DNA of 50,213 nt from Syntrophobacteraceae bacterium (GTDB taxonomy: Bacteria; Desulfobacterota; Syntrophobacteria; Syntrophobacterales; Syntrophobacteraceae). The notes under the pieces are model-generated. The model had not been told where the DNA came from and did not search any database. It saw only the letters and a program-made list of their open reading frames with translations. Below are positions 32,382 through 41,742 of this stretch, in pieces; position 1 is the first letter of the stretch, and the number at the start of each line of letters is the position of its first letter. The DNA is taken from positions 1 through 50,213 of the forward strand of contig JARLHP010000004.1 in NCBI GenBank assembly GCA_031292195.1, given 5' to 3'. A program made the translations under genes and the position numbers.

Positions 32382-35009
32382 TCACCCCGCTCTTTTGTCT
32401 TTTGCCTTTTCCACGCCGACCGGCCAAACCGCCCTTATCCTGGCGCCCTTTTTCAAAGCCGATTCCATGAAGAGTTTCCCCCCGGAGATTTCGGCCCTCT
32501 CTCGCATGCCGATTAGCCCCAGACTTTTGGCCGTGGTGGATTTTAGCACCGAGTCCAGATCCATGCCTTTGCCGTCATCGCTTATTTCCAGCTCGATGTA
32601 TCCGTTTTTAAGGGCCACACGAACGTCTATCCATTCACCACCGCTGTGTTTGCAGGAATTATTGAGCGCCTCCTGGGCAATTCGGAACATGGCGGTCTTC
32701 AAACCTTCCGGGATATCTTCCTCGGTGATCTCCCCCTCCAGTTCTATATGGAATTTCGTGTAAACCGCCAGCAGTTGCTGCCGATACCATTCAAGAGCGG
32801 CCAGAAGCCCGCGACTGGTGAGCACCGTCGGTTTTAGGCCCATGTACATGGTCCTGGTTTCATCGATTGAGCGCTGCATGACCGGAATGAATTCCTCCAG
32901 CAGTTTCTTTGTCTTTTCGGCCTTTTCTTCTCGTACCACGATCAGGACATGCTCCATGCGAAACTTCAGCGCGGCCAATGTTTGTCCGATGGTGTCATGT
33001 AAATCCGAAGCCAGTCTCCTGCTTTCGTTTTCCTGGACTTCGATCAGTTGGGAAGGCACCAGGCGCAGTTTTTCGTAGGCCGCTTCCAAGGAAGCGGTTC
33101 GCTCCCGGACTCGCGTTTCGAGCACTTCATGCGACTTGAGAAGCTGCTTCTCCATCTGTTTTCGCTCGGTGATGTCTTGAGCCAGGATGGCGATATCGCC
33201 TCCCATCCGGACCATCGCCAAGCGGAACCATGTCGGCTTCGGCAGGCAAGCGCCGGAAAAAAGGTCTTCTATTACCCGGGTCTCACCGGTTTCGGCCACA
33301 TGCCGGGATGTTTCAAAAAACGAGGAGGAGCGATGTTCGGGATAAACATCCAGCAGCCTCCGGCCCACCACGTCCCTGCGATCGTCGCCGCTCATGCGGG
33401 CCACCGCCGGATTCTCGTAGACCCAGGTGAAGTCGATGATGCTCCCCGCATCGTCGCGGACCGGTCTTAGGATGGTGAAGCCGTCGGGGGAAAGCTCCTG
33501 CGCCACCCGGAAGCGCTCTTCGCTCTCCCGAAGAGCTTCCTCGGCCTCTTTGCGCTGGGTGATGTCACTGGCCGTGCCAAACCATTCCACAATCTCCTGG
33601 TTGGCATCCATGAGCGGAATCGCTCTGGCGAACCGCCACCCGGAGCTTCCGTCTTTCCGTACGAACCGATATTCGTGCTCAAATACGCTTTTGTTGCGGA
33701 TGGATTCGTTGACTTTGGCCAGCAAGGCCGGTTGATCGTCGGGGTATATGCAACTCCTCAGCCAGAATTCGCCAGGGTTCCGCTTATCTTGAGTGGAATC
33801 CCGGCCAAAGAGGCGGCGGATCTCTTTCCAATCCGGGCCTATTTGATAAATGGCGTCCGAACTGGCCTGAAGAAGCGCCCGGAACCGTTCCTCGCTCCGT
33901 CTCAACTCCTCGACAATTTGAGCCCGCTCGATTATGTCCGCCGTCTGCCGCGCCAGCATGTCCAGCAGCCGCAGCGCCCTCTCATCCAGCTGCTTTTTTG
34001 CCTTGTAATGGGTTGAAAACACCCCCACCATTTGCTCCGACCGGCTCATGAGAGGGGTGCACTGAACCGTTTTCACTCCGGTCTTACGCATCATTTCCAG
34101 TGCCGGTGTGCCGACCAGCAATGGGCTTTCTTCAACGTCCAGGATTATGGTGCGTTTTCGACGCCTGAGCACCGCGGAGCAAGCTCCCTGGCCCCTGCAG
34201 GCCTGGTTCCAGCAGTTGGACCACCATTGCGGCAACCCGTGCTGTGCACCGAGTTGAAGGGTGGATGTCTCTTTGTCGAAAAGCTGAATGACGCCAAAAT
34301 CCGCGCCGGAAATGGCTACCGCCGCTTCCACTATTGCGCCCAGTACCGGCGTCAGGGCGCCCTCCTTGGCGAAAATGGAACCGATGTTTTGCAGTCGCGT
34401 CATGGCCTCCAACTCGGCCCGCAACTGCTCCTCTTTCTCCACCAGTTTTTTCTCGGCACTCTTACGATCGGTGATATCGACAAAAAACAGGCGCCACCCT
34501 TTCAGCTTCCGTTCCTCGTCGACTTCGGGCGCAAGCTCCAGATGAATGAACGCTTCCGTCTCCCCGTTTCCGACGGTCCGCAGCGTACAGGTTCCCTTTT
34601 CCCCTTTTGCCGCATGGTGCATGCAAGTTTGGAACTTCCCCCGATCCTCGGTGTGGATGAGTGCGCTGAAGGCAAGATTGGTTGGAAGCTGGTCGGAAAT
34701 CCCCAGTTTTTCCCGCGCGGCGATGTTTGCCCGGGCGATCAAACCGTCGCGGGTAAGGTCAAGATACCCCATGGGGGCGAACTGATACAGGGCGGCGTAT
34801 CTGTTTCTCGATTCCTGCAATTCGTTTCTGGCGGCTCGAAGCTCCTCGTTCTGGAGCTCCAGTTCGATCTGGCGCATTTCCAGTTCGCGGACCAGCATCA
34901 TCAAGTCCGAATCCGCAGGATCTTTGCTCTCCTCGTTTCGATTCTTGAGGACTTCTTCGGCCCTTTGGCGAAGCGCATCGAGCTTGTCGCCGAAATGTGT
35001 GTTGTCCAT
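32382..35009 (-). CDS. PAS-GAF-PAS-PAS sensor histidine kinase (NarL-partner type)
   Basis: An 875-residue cytoplasmic sensor with no predicted membrane segment. A coiled coil (residues about 35-75) leads to PAS1 (about 70-190), GAF (about 215-370), PAS2 (about 378-500) and PAS3 (about 505-635). The HisKA_3 dimer region carries His671 in SDLHDTIGQTLA. The ATPase follows with AQEALNNSCKHS, SDDGKGMD and SLGLIGMRERA. This is the UhpB/NarX-like kinase class that phosphorylates LuxR/NarL-type regulators. No response regulator is adjacent. The start follows GGGAG. It may sense a soluble redox or ligand signal. Confidence 0.9.
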   Translation of the reverse strand: MDNTHFGDKLDALRQRAEEVLKNRNEESKDPADSDLMMLVRELEMRQIELELQNEELRAARNELQESRNRYAALYQFAPMGYLDLTRDGLIARANIAAREKLGISDQLPTNLAFSALIHTEDRGKFQTCMHHAAKGEKGTCTLRTVGNGETEAFIHLELAPEVDEERKLKGWRLFFVDITDRKSAEKKLVEKEEQLRAELEAMTRLQNIGSIFAKEGALTPVLGAIVEAAVAISGADFGVIQLFDKETSTLQLGAQHGLPQWWSNCWNQACRGQGACSAVLRRRKRTIILDVEESPLLVGTPALEMMRKTGVKTVQCTPLMSRSEQMVGVFSTHYKAKKQLDERALRLLDMLARQTADIIERAQIVEELRRSEERFRALLQASSDAIYQIGPDWKEIRRLFGRDSTQDKRNPGEFWLRSCIYPDDQPALLAKVNESIRNKSVFEHEYRFVRKDGSSGWRFARAIPLMDANQEIVEWFGTASDITQRKEAEEALRESEERFRVAQELSPDGFTILRPVRDDAGSIIDFTWVYENPAVARMSGDDRRDVVGRRLLDVYPEHRSSSFFETSRHVAETGETRVIEDLFSGACLPKPTWFRLAMVRMGGDIAILAQDITERKQMEKQLLKSHEVLETRVRERTASLEAAYEKLRLVPSQLIEVQENESRRLASDLHDTIGQTLAALKFRMEHVLIVVREEKAEKTKKLLEEFIPVMQRSIDETRTMYMGLKPTVLTSRGLLAALEWYRQQLLAVYTKFHIELEGEITEEDIPEGLKTAMFRIAQEALNNSCKHSGGEWIDVRVALKNGYIELEISDDGKGMDLDSVLKSTTAKSLGLIGMRERAEISGGKLFMESALKKGARIRAVWPVGVEKAKDKRAG

Positions 35010-35346
35010 TCGCTGCTCCCGGCAGGTCGCCGTGCTGATTTTTTGTCAGAAGAATGCAGCGTGTTTGAGAATTCCCTGAAAATTAATTAACTTCTCATTG
35101 TTACATTATAATCTCCCCCCGGGAAGTTCGGTACCCTTGCTGTCCGACTAGGAGAATTTTGTTGGTGTCCAGGTTTTTTTCGAACCGCGGGAATGGAAAA
35201 TGTGGAAAGAGGGTTGCTTACCTTCCGGTCAAGCAACCCTTTCAATCAGAATAATAAGACAAAATAAGGGAGAACCCGTAGGTTGGGGTGAGCCTCCGCG
35301 AACCCCAACAGGAGATCCTCCGGAGCTGATTCTCCCAGAGGCTTAA
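35010..35346. other. Non-coding stretch with REP copy
   Basis: About 340 bp with an AT-rich promoter area for the kinase and the REP at 35278-35309, close behind the acyl-CoA ligase end. No gene. Confidence 0.6.
35278..35309 (+). repeat. 32-bp GTAG-type REP palindrome, copy 5
   Basis: GTAGGTTGGGGTGAGCCTCC followed by GCGAACCCCAAC; one base different from copy 3. Confidence 0.9.
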
Positions 35347-36993
35347 TCAGGCATCGGGCCACAGTTTTGCGGCCAGTTTTCTCAGCGCATACTTTTGCAC
35401 TTTCCCGCTGGCGGTCTGTGGAAGCTGATGAACGAAACTGACGTATTTGGGGACCTTGTAGTTTGAAATTTTGCCCCGGCAAAAATCCTGGACGTCTTCC
35501 GGCGAGAGATCATAACCTTCCTTGAGGACCACGAAGGCGCCGACCTGCTCGCCATACTTCTTGCTTCGCACCCCCACCACCTGGACATCCAGGATGCCTT
35601 CCATCCGGTAGATGAATTCCTCTATTTCCCTGGGGGATATGTTTTCACCGCCCCGGATTATGAGGTCCTTGTGCCGGCCGGTGATACGCAGATAGCCGTC
35701 CTCGTCCATTTCCCCCAGGTCGCCCGAAAGCAGCCAGCCGTCCGGGAGGATCGTCTTCGCGGTGGCTTCCTCCATTTTATAATAGCCCTTCATGACGGAG
35801 TACCCACGGCAGCAGACTTCACCTTCCTCCCCGGCCGGGAGTGGTTCGTGGGTTGCGGGGTGCATAATGGCCACTTCGATTCCCGGCAGGGCTTTGCCCA
35901 CCGTTTCCACCCTCTTGCGGACCGAGTCGGTTACGGTTGTCTGGGTCATCACCGGGGAATTTTCCGTAAGGCCGTAGCAGATCGTGATCTCCCGCAGGTA
36001 CATCTTCTCCATTACCTCTTCCATGGTTTTGACGGGGCAGGGGGAGCCGGCCATTATGCCGGTGCGAAGCGAACTGAAATCGAATTTGCTGAAGAGCTTG
36101 TGCTGCAAAACGGCTATGAACATGGTCGGAACGCCGTAGAGCGCTGTGCAGCGTTCTCCTTCCACGGCCGACATCACCGCCACGGGATCGAATGTCTCAA
36201 GAATTACCAGGGTGGTTCCGTGATTTACCGCGGCCAGGACCCCGAGCACACATCCGAAACAGTGGAACAGCGGAACCGGCAGGCATATCCTGTCCTCGGG
36301 CCCCAGCACTTGGTTGCGCCCGATCCAGTAGCCGTTGTTTCCAATGTTGTGGTGGCTGAGCATGACCCCCTTGGGAAAACCGGTGGTGCCGGAAGTGTAC
36401 TGCATATTGACCACGTCATGGGGGTTCAATTCGGCCTGCCGCGACTTGTAGGCCTCCTCCGAGAGGAGATCGGCCAGCGAGAGGACCTCGAACATCGAAT
36501 ACATTCCCCGGTGTTTGTCGTGGCCAAGAAACAATACACGTTTCAGGTGAGGGAACTTTTCCGACTTGAGAAAGCCTCGCGGCATGGTCTTTAGTTCCGG
36601 CACGAGTTCGTACATCGTCTGCACGTAGTCGGTATCTCTGCAGCCGTCGATTATGAATATGTTTTCGCAATCGGACTGTTCGAGCAGATAAGAAAGCTCG
36701 GCGATTTTGTAGTTGGTGTTGACCGTGAGTAAAATGGCCCCGATTTTTGCGGTGGCAAACTGCAGGGCTACCCAGTGAGGTACATTGGTGGCCCAGATGG
36801 CGACTTTTTCCCCTTTTTGAATTCCCAGGGCCAGCAGACCTTTGGCCATCCGGTCCACCAGGCCGCCGAACTGCCGGTAGGTGAGCCTCAAATCACGGTC
36901 ATAGTAGATGACTGCATCGTTATCCGGGTATTTTTCTATGGTTCTGTCGAGTATTTGCCCTAAAGTGAGGGACTGAAGAATCGTGGTTTCCAT
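35347..36993 (-). CDS. AMP-forming acyl-CoA ligase
   Basis: A 548-residue adenylate-forming enzyme. The P-loop MQYTSGTTGFPKGVMLSHHN is near residue 195, followed by ICYGLTENSPVMTQ, DGWLLSGDLGEMDEDGY, GRHKDLIIRGGENISPREIE and the catalytic lysine in TASGKVQKY. It is a medium-chain or general fatty-acid CoA ligase by family resemblance; the substrate is not determined. It lies 18 bp downstream of the XRE-cupin gene in the same direction, a regulator-ligase pair. It differs clearly from the two ligases at 13-19 kb. The start at 36991-36993 has only a weak GGA site. Confidence 0.93.
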   Translation of the reverse strand: METTILQSLTLGQILDRTIEKYPDNDAVIYYDRDLRLTYRQFGGLVDRMAKGLLALGIQKGEKVAIWATNVPHWVALQFATAKIGAILLTVNTNYKIAELSYLLEQSDCENIFIIDGCRDTDYVQTMYELVPELKTMPRGFLKSEKFPHLKRVLFLGHDKHRGMYSMFEVLSLADLLSEEAYKSRQAELNPHDVVNMQYTSGTTGFPKGVMLSHHNIGNNGYWIGRNQVLGPEDRICLPVPLFHCFGCVLGVLAAVNHGTTLVILETFDPVAVMSAVEGERCTALYGVPTMFIAVLQHKLFSKFDFSSLRTGIMAGSPCPVKTMEEVMEKMYLREITICYGLTENSPVMTQTTVTDSVRKRVETVGKALPGIEVAIMHPATHEPLPAGEEGEVCCRGYSVMKGYYKMEEATAKTILPDGWLLSGDLGEMDEDGYLRITGRHKDLIIRGGENISPREIEEFIYRMEGILDVQVVGVRSKKYGEQVGAFVVLKEGYDLSPEDVQDFCRGKISNYKVPKYVSFVHQLPQTASGKVQKYALRKLAAKLWPDA

Positions 36994-37011
36994 GATATGA
37001 GGATCCTGTTT

Positions 37012-37581
37012 TTAGTCCGGGATGTAGAGTACTGCATATATTTCGGCCTTCGCTCCACGGCAACTGACGTAATGCGGAACCAGGGAATTGTAATAGGCGC
37101 TGTCCCCGGTCTTCAGAATGGAAACCTCCCGGCCGTAGGAAAGCTCCACCTCGCCGGAAAGCACCACGATGAACTCCTCGCCCTCATGGGAGGAAGGCTT
37201 TTTGTCCTCGGCCGATTCGGGAAGTATCTCGATGAAGAAGGGTTCCATGTGCCTGTCTTTTTTGCCCCGTCCCAGGGAATGAAACTTCAGTGCAACCGGT
37301 TTTCCCTTGCCCTTCAGAACGCTCAGTTCTTCCTTGCGGTCCAGTAGGCGCACAATCAGCGGGTCTTGGCTGAGCTGGTCGTCCAGGACCGTGCCGAGCC
37401 TTATGCCCAAAGCCCGGGCAATCTTTAGAAGAGGGCCAAGGGAAGGGTAAATGTCCTCCTCTTCGATGGCTCGAATGAAATCCACATCCAGGCCGCTCCG
37501 GTTCGAAAGCTCCTCCCGGCCAACTTTTTGCCCCTCTCTAATCCGTAAGATCCGCGCTCCAATTTTTACGTCGCTGTTCAA
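37012..37581 (-). CDS. XRE-family regulator with C-terminal cupin
   Basis: A 189-residue protein. Residues 5-65 form an XRE helix-turn-helix (IGARILRIREGQKVGREELS). A cupin sensor domain follows at about 105-185, with SHEGEEFIVVLSGEVELSYG and GDSAYYNSLVPHYV. The start is TTG at 37579-37581, supported by GGAGG 7 nt upstream; no ATG is near. Cupin-XRE regulators respond to small metabolites, here perhaps an acyl or CoA ligand, and usually control an adjacent enzyme, in this case the ligase. This role is inferred from synteny. Confidence 0.88.
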   Translation of the reverse strand: MNSDVKIGARILRIREGQKVGREELSNRSGLDVDFIRAIEEEDIYPSLGPLLKIARALGIRLGTVLDDQLSQDPLIVRLLDRKEELSVLKGKGKPVALKFHSLGRGKKDRHMEPFFIEILPESAEDKKPSSHEGEEFIVVLSGEVELSYGREVSILKTGDSAYYNSLVPHYVSCRGAKAEIYAVLYIPD

Positions 37582-37800
37582 GACAAAACCTCCGAATGAA
37601 TAAGAAACTCAGCTCGAAAAAATTCATATCAGTAATTGGGATAAGCACATACTATAACAGGCTGACTTCACGATACAAAACACCTGGCGAACGGAAATTG
37701 GTTTAAATCAGTCTCTCATAACCGACTCTGTTTTGCAAATCTTGATTAACGCTCTTTCCCTACCGCCGCGAGGAGGGACGGCGCCTTTGCGTGAGCTTTC

Positions 37801-38400
37801 TCAGCCGATCAGGATCAACCCGCAAAGGGTCCCGACGGCCGTATCTATGGTCTTTCCGCCCGCTCTTTGGAGGGACCAGCCGGCCGATTGCATGAGCTTG
37901 GAGACATTGATGCCGAAACCTGACATGGAGGGCCTTGCCAGTTGGGGATTGCGGCATTTGCCCCCCTCGTGCAGAACGCGGCATCGGGGATGGTCGGAGC
38001 AAAAAAGGATCTTGCAGCAACTGCCGGCAAAACCTTTGGAGCGAGTCTGCCCGATTTTTACCGCGGCCAGCTCCACGCTCGCCGATATTTCCTGGAGAAG
38101 CCCGAACACCTCCAAACGCTCAACAGGCGAAAAAAGAACCGGGGAAGGCACTTCCAGTTTATACACAACCGCTTGCTCGTACACCTTGAGCAGCTCTCTA
38201 AACCCCTCGGGACCTGAAACATGGGGCGGGCAATTGGCCGAAGCCCCGTAATTTTCGCATTGCGGCTCCACGCAAAGCCTGGCCAACTCATCTTCGATGC
38301 GGATCTCGGAGGTGCTGATGACCGTGGCGTCACTGGCGCCAAGTCTTAAGGTTAACTCGAGCAGTTCCGCAAACTTTCCCGCGTCTTTTAGATCCGACAA
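37801..38400 (-). CDS. DUF2284 predicted metal-binding protein
   Basis: A 199-residue cysteine-rich protein. CENYGASANCPPH (about residues 48-60) and a later FAGSCCKILFCSDHPRCRVL with EGGKCRNPQLARPSMSGFGI are the signature of DUF2284, a family of anaerobes predicted to bind metal or an Fe-S cluster. The reaction is unknown. The TTG start at 38398-38400 has AAAGGA upstream. It is separated by about 220 bp from the XRE-cupin gene, so co-transcription is uncertain. Confidence 0.9.
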   Translation of the reverse strand: MSDLKDAGKFAELLELTLRLGASDATVISTSEIRIEDELARLCVEPQCENYGASANCPPHVSGPEGFRELLKVYEQAVVYKLEVPSPVLFSPVERLEVFGLLQEISASVELAAVKIGQTRSKGFAGSCCKILFCSDHPRCRVLHEGGKCRNPQLARPSMSGFGINVSKLMQSAGWSLQRAGGKTIDTAVGTLCGLILIG

Positions 38401-38593
38401 TCTTCTGTCCTTTCAATGTGTTCCCGACTCTGGAAATATGGGCGCAAAGAGATGTAAACGTATTTTTGCCAACTCCCATTTTACCGTAACCTGGCAATAT
38501 GGTCTTTCTAAAAAAAGAAATCCACCGCAGAGGCGCAGAGACCGCAGAAAAGACATACCGACAGAACAAAAAACAAAGGAAAGCGGTTCCATA

Positions 38594-38654
38594 GGCGAGC
38601 ATTGCCTGTGCCGAAGGCAAGAGGGTTTCTATGATGATCGCGGTGATGTCGCCA
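38594..38654. repeat. Second palindromic repeat family, copy B
   Basis: GGCGAGCATTGCCTGTGCCG, AAGGCAAGAGGGTTTCTATG and CGCGGTGATGTCGCC repeat the block at 24584-24648. The hairpin arms here are imperfect, so the copy is degrading. Confidence 0.75.
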
Positions 38655-38782
38655 CACACCGTGCGTGACCGGTGGCAAGGGTATTTGGTTCAGCCTTGAT
38701 CTTGATGTAAAACCGGCGAGTTACGACCTGTTCTGGATCGTGGGACGAGTATAGATCGATGGTGTTGTAGGGTTGAGGTGCA

Positions 38783-38830
38783 GGCTTCCAGCCGCGATCA
38801 AAACAAATCGCGGCTGGAAGCCGCTCCTAC
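38783..38830 (-). repeat. GTAGGAGCGGC-type REP palindrome
   Basis: GGCTTCCAGCCGCGAT (38783-38798) and ATCGCGGCTGGAAGCC (38807-38822) form a perfect 16-bp stem with an 8-nt loop, followed by GCTCCTAC. On the minus strand it starts GTAGGAGCGGCTTCCAGCC, a different GTAG-headed REP type. Confidence 0.85.
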
Positions 38831-38974
38831 AAAGACTAAGAATTCCCGGCAGAACCAATTTACCGTGTGACTGGTGGAGCGGGACCTTCCGCGCGGGATT
38901 TCCCCGTGCTATAATAAATAAATATCGGTGGTTGGTCCTTTTGCCACGCCTCCAAACTAGAGAAAGGGCTGACG

Positions 38975-39532
38975 ATGATGTCCGTTCAGACCGCCAGGAA
39001 AGAGTCCCGCTACACCTATGAAGATTACATGACTTTCCCGGATGATCCGCGGTGCGAGATCATTAACGGGCATGTCTATGACATGACCCCCTCCCCGACT
39101 ACCGCGCACCAGCGTGTGTCCCTGGAACTCTGCCGGCTGATAGGAAACCATCTGAAGGAACGGGCTCACTCCTGCCTCGTGTTCAACGCGCCTTTGGACG
39201 TCGTTATGGCCGAAGACCAGGTCGTGCAGCCGGATGTGTTTATCGTCTGTGATAGGCAAAAGATAGAAAAAACGCGTGTACTTGGCGCGCCCGACGTGAT
39301 CTTTGAGATCGTTTCCGTGTCGACGACTCTTAAAGACCGCAGGGAAAAGATGCAAATTTACGAGAGATCGGGTGTTGCGGAATATTTCATTATCGACCCC
39401 GATGCCGAGTTTATCGAAAAATACACACCGGAGGACGGAAAATACCGAAGAGTAGGGATCTTCGCCGGGGATGCCGCTTTCACTATCGACACCATCACCC
39501 TGGAACTCATAGCGGGGAAGCTCTTTGCTTGA
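38975..39532 (+). CDS. Uma2-family (DUF820) PD-(D/E)XK nuclease-fold protein
   Basis: A 185-residue protein starting MMSVQTARKESRYTYEDYM. It follows the Uma2/DUF820 plan: YEDYMTFPDDPRCEIINGHV, then VQPDVFIVCD and APDVIFEIVSVSTTLKDRREK, which supply the acidic and Glu-x-Val residues of a restriction-like nuclease fold, and AEYFIIDP. Members often come with transposons, but the biological role is poorly defined. AGAAAGGG lies upstream of the first ATG. It stands alone. Confidence 0.88.
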   Translation: MMSVQTARKESRYTYEDYMTFPDDPRCEIINGHVYDMTPSPTTAHQRVSLELCRLIGNHLKERAHSCLVFNAPLDVVMAEDQVVQPDVFIVCDRQKIEKTRVLGAPDVIFEIVSVSTTLKDRREKMQIYERSGVAEYFIIDPDAEFIEKYTPEDGKYRRVGIFAGDAAFTIDTITLELIAGKLFA

Positions 39533-39631
39533 AAATTCGCCTTTATGAAAATGGCTCCCGGCTTCAGGGAACAGGCGTTGCGATGGGCCGTTGAACCGGG
39601 CAATTCGCCTGTCCGCGTCTCCTGTCTTTTT

Positions 39632-40126
39632 TTACGGCTCCGAAAGTCTTTCCAGAAGTTTTTGCGCCACGCCGTCGGGCACCAGGCCGCTCACATCTCC
39701 CCCCGATCTCACCACTTCCTTGATAATCCTGGAGCTTATATATATCCAGCGCATACCGGTCATTATGAATGCGGTTTCGATTTCCGGGTTGAGCTTGCGG
39801 TTCATTAACGCCATCTGAAATTCATATTCGAAATCGCTCACCGCCCTGAGACCCCGGACTATGGTGCTGGCCGGAATGGACTGGACGTAATTGACCAGCA
39901 GGCCGTTTAGAAGGTCGACGGTCACCCGGTCTCTCAGGGGATGGTCCGCCAGGGACTCCTTTATCATTTCGAAGCGCTCCTGGGCGGAAAACACCGGTTC
40001 TTTGCCCACGTTTACCGCAACGGCGATAATGACCTTGTCAAACATTTTGAGCGCCCGCTCCAGCAGGTCGATGTGGCCGTTGGTGATGGGATCGAACGAT
40101 CCCGGGTATACCGCTATACTGGGCAT
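39632..40126 (-). CDS. coaD: Phosphopantetheine adenylyltransferase
   Basis: A 164-residue nucleotidyltransferase beginning MPSIAVYPGSFDPITNGHID with the T/HxGH motif. It continues with VRGLRAVSDFEYEFQMALMN and later ISSRIIKEVVRSGGDVSGLV. It adds AMP to 4'-phosphopantetheine to make dephospho-CoA. The ATG at 40124-40126 has AGGAG upstream; the longer frame to 40219 runs into rsmD. It begins 17 bp after the rsmD stop, the common rsmD-coaD pair. Confidence 0.96.
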   Translation of the reverse strand: MPSIAVYPGSFDPITNGHIDLLERALKMFDKVIIAVAVNVGKEPVFSAQERFEMIKESLADHPLRDRVTVDLLNGLLVNYVQSIPASTIVRGLRAVSDFEYEFQMALMNRKLNPEIETAFIMTGMRWIYISSRIIKEVVRSGGDVSGLVPDGVAQKLLERLSEP

Positions 40127-40143
40127 CTTTTCTCCTGCTCGGA

Positions 40144-40704
40144 TCAGCCGGATATTTCGGGCCGCGAATAGATGGAGATCAACGTGTCTCCGTATCTGCG
40201 CTCGCGCTCCTTTTGCCATGACAGGTCCGAAATGGGCTGTCGCAAGTCTTTTACATGGCTTTCGGCTATAACCAGCGCACTTTCGCCGGCAACCGGGCCA
40301 ATCATGTCAAGAGTTTGCTCGACGTATCCTTTCCCGTAGGGCGGGTCCAAAAAGACGAGGTCGAAGAGTTCCTTTTCCGCTTCCAGGCGACGCAGTGCCG
40401 ATGCCACAGTCGCATTTATTACCCGCGCGCTCTCCTGAGCGCCGCACAAGGCGACATTTTCACGTATGAGGCGTAAAGCCTCCGCGCCATTATCCACAAA
40501 AGAGCAAAACCGCGCGCCCCTGCTAAGAGCTTCCAGGCCCACAGCCCCGGTGCCCGCAAACAGATCCAGCACCCGGGCATCGGGAACGTATTCGGCAATC
40601 ATGCTGAAGACCGCTTCCCGAACCCGGTCGATGGTGGGGCGAATCCTGTCGCTGCCCGGCGCATGGAGTCTGCGCCCTCGAAAATCGCCCGAAATGATGC
40701 GCAT
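40144..40704 (-). CDS. rsmD: 16S rRNA (guanine-N2)-methyltransferase
   Basis: A 186-residue class I methyltransferase: MRIISGDFRGRRLHAPGSD, RPTIDRVREAVFSMI, the SAM motif VLDLFAGTGAVGLEALSRGA and the catalytic VFLDPPYGKG. It methylates G966 of 16S rRNA. The start at 40702-40704 lies 6 bp after the asd stop. The co-location with coaD on the downstream side is the usual bacterial pair. Confidence 0.96.
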   Translation of the reverse strand: MRIISGDFRGRRLHAPGSDRIRPTIDRVREAVFSMIAEYVPDARVLDLFAGTGAVGLEALSRGARFCSFVDNGAEALRLIRENVALCGAQESARVINATVASALRRLEAEKELFDLVFLDPPYGKGYVEQTLDMIGPVAGESALVIAESHVKDLRQPISDLSWQKERERRYGDTLISIYSRPEISG

Positions 40705-40710
40705 CTCAGT

Positions 40711-41730
40711 CTAGAACCGGCGGTTCTTAAGGAGAATCTCCGCGATTTGCACCGCGTTTGTGGCCGCGCCCTTACGGATATTGTCGGCAACCACCCACAT
40801 GGCCAGACCGTTTTCCACGGAGGGGTCGATGCGAATCCTGCCAACCAGGGTTTCGTCTATTCCCGCCGCATCCAGGGGCACCGGATAGCAGCCATTTGCC
40901 GGATCGTCCATCACCTTGACTCCGGGGGCGTTCTCTAACAGCCGCCGCGCCTCTTCGGGAGAAAGAGGCTTCTCGGTCTCGATGTTTATCGACTCGGAAT
41001 GGCCGTAGATAACGGGGACCCGGACCGTGGTGGCGCAAACCCGGATACGGGAATCCCCGAATATCTTCCGGGTCTCGTTGACCATTTTCATTTCTTCTTC
41101 GCTAAAGCCGTTTTCCAGAAAGGGTCCGATGTGCGGAAAACAGTTGAACGCGATCTGGCGAGGGTATATCTGCCGAGAAGGCTCGCGCCCGTTCACAATA
41201 TCGGCCACCTGGTTTTGCAGTTCTTCGATCGCTCGTTTCCCGGTACCGGAAACGGCTTGAAAAGTGGTCACCACGATCCGCCGGATCCCGGCGGCGTCGT
41301 AGAGGGGCTTTAGAGCCACAACCATCTGGATGGTCGAACAGTTCGGGTTGGCGATTATCCCCGAATGGGTGAGCGCGGCCTCGGGGTTTACTTCCGGAAC
41401 GACCAGGGGGACATCGGGCTCCATGCGCCAGGCATTGGAGTTATCGATGACCACTGTCCCGGCCCTCGCGGCTACCGGCGCAAATTTCCTGCTGGTGGAG
41501 CCTCCGGCCGAAAAAAGGGCCAGCTGAACGTCCTCGAAGGAATCTTCAACGAGTTCTTCCACCGGAAGTTCCACACCCCGGAAGGGCAGGGTTTTCCCAA
41601 CCGAGCGCGCCGAGGCGAGCAGCTTCAGGCTGCCTACCGGGAAAGCCCTTTCCTCCAGGACTTTTATCATCAGGTTGCCAACCGCCCCGGTGGCGCCAAC
41701 CACCGCGACCTTGATTCCGTTCTGTTCCAT
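40711..41730 (-). CDS. asd: Aspartate-semialdehyde dehydrogenase
   Basis: A 339-residue enzyme: KVAVVGATGAVGNLMIKVLE is the NADP-binding loop, and IIANPNCSTIQMV carries the active-site cysteine (about residue 131). It continues with AVSGTGKRAIEEL and PVIYGHSESINIE. It makes aspartate semialdehyde, the branch point to lysine, threonine and methionine. I chose the ATG at 41728-41730 with GAGG upstream; the longer frame to 41793 passes through the tandem repeats. The reading direction is shared with the leu genes. Confidence 0.96.
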   Translation of the reverse strand: MEQNGIKVAVVGATGAVGNLMIKVLEERAFPVGSLKLLASARSVGKTLPFRGVELPVEELVEDSFEDVQLALFSAGGSTSRKFAPVAARAGTVVIDNSNAWRMEPDVPLVVPEVNPEAALTHSGIIANPNCSTIQMVVALKPLYDAAGIRRIVVTTFQAVSGTGKRAIEELQNQVADIVNGREPSRQIYPRQIAFNCFPHIGPFLENGFSEEEMKMVNETRKIFGDSRIRVCATTVRVPVIYGHSESINIETEKPLSPEEARRLLENAPGVKVMDDPANGCYPVPLDAAGIDETLVGRIRIDPSVENGLAMWVVADNIRKGAATNAVQIAEILLKNRRF

Positions 41731-41742
41731 CTTTAAAACCTC

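Larger units (their letters stand above)
38401..38974. other. Non-coding stretch with two palindromic repeats
   Basis: About 570 bp between divergent genes. It contains repeat copy B (38594-38654), a fragment LDLDVKPASYDLFWIVGRV (near 38693-38753) that may be a gene remnant, and the GTAGGAGCGGC-type REP (38783-38830). No gene is supported. Confidence 0.6.
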
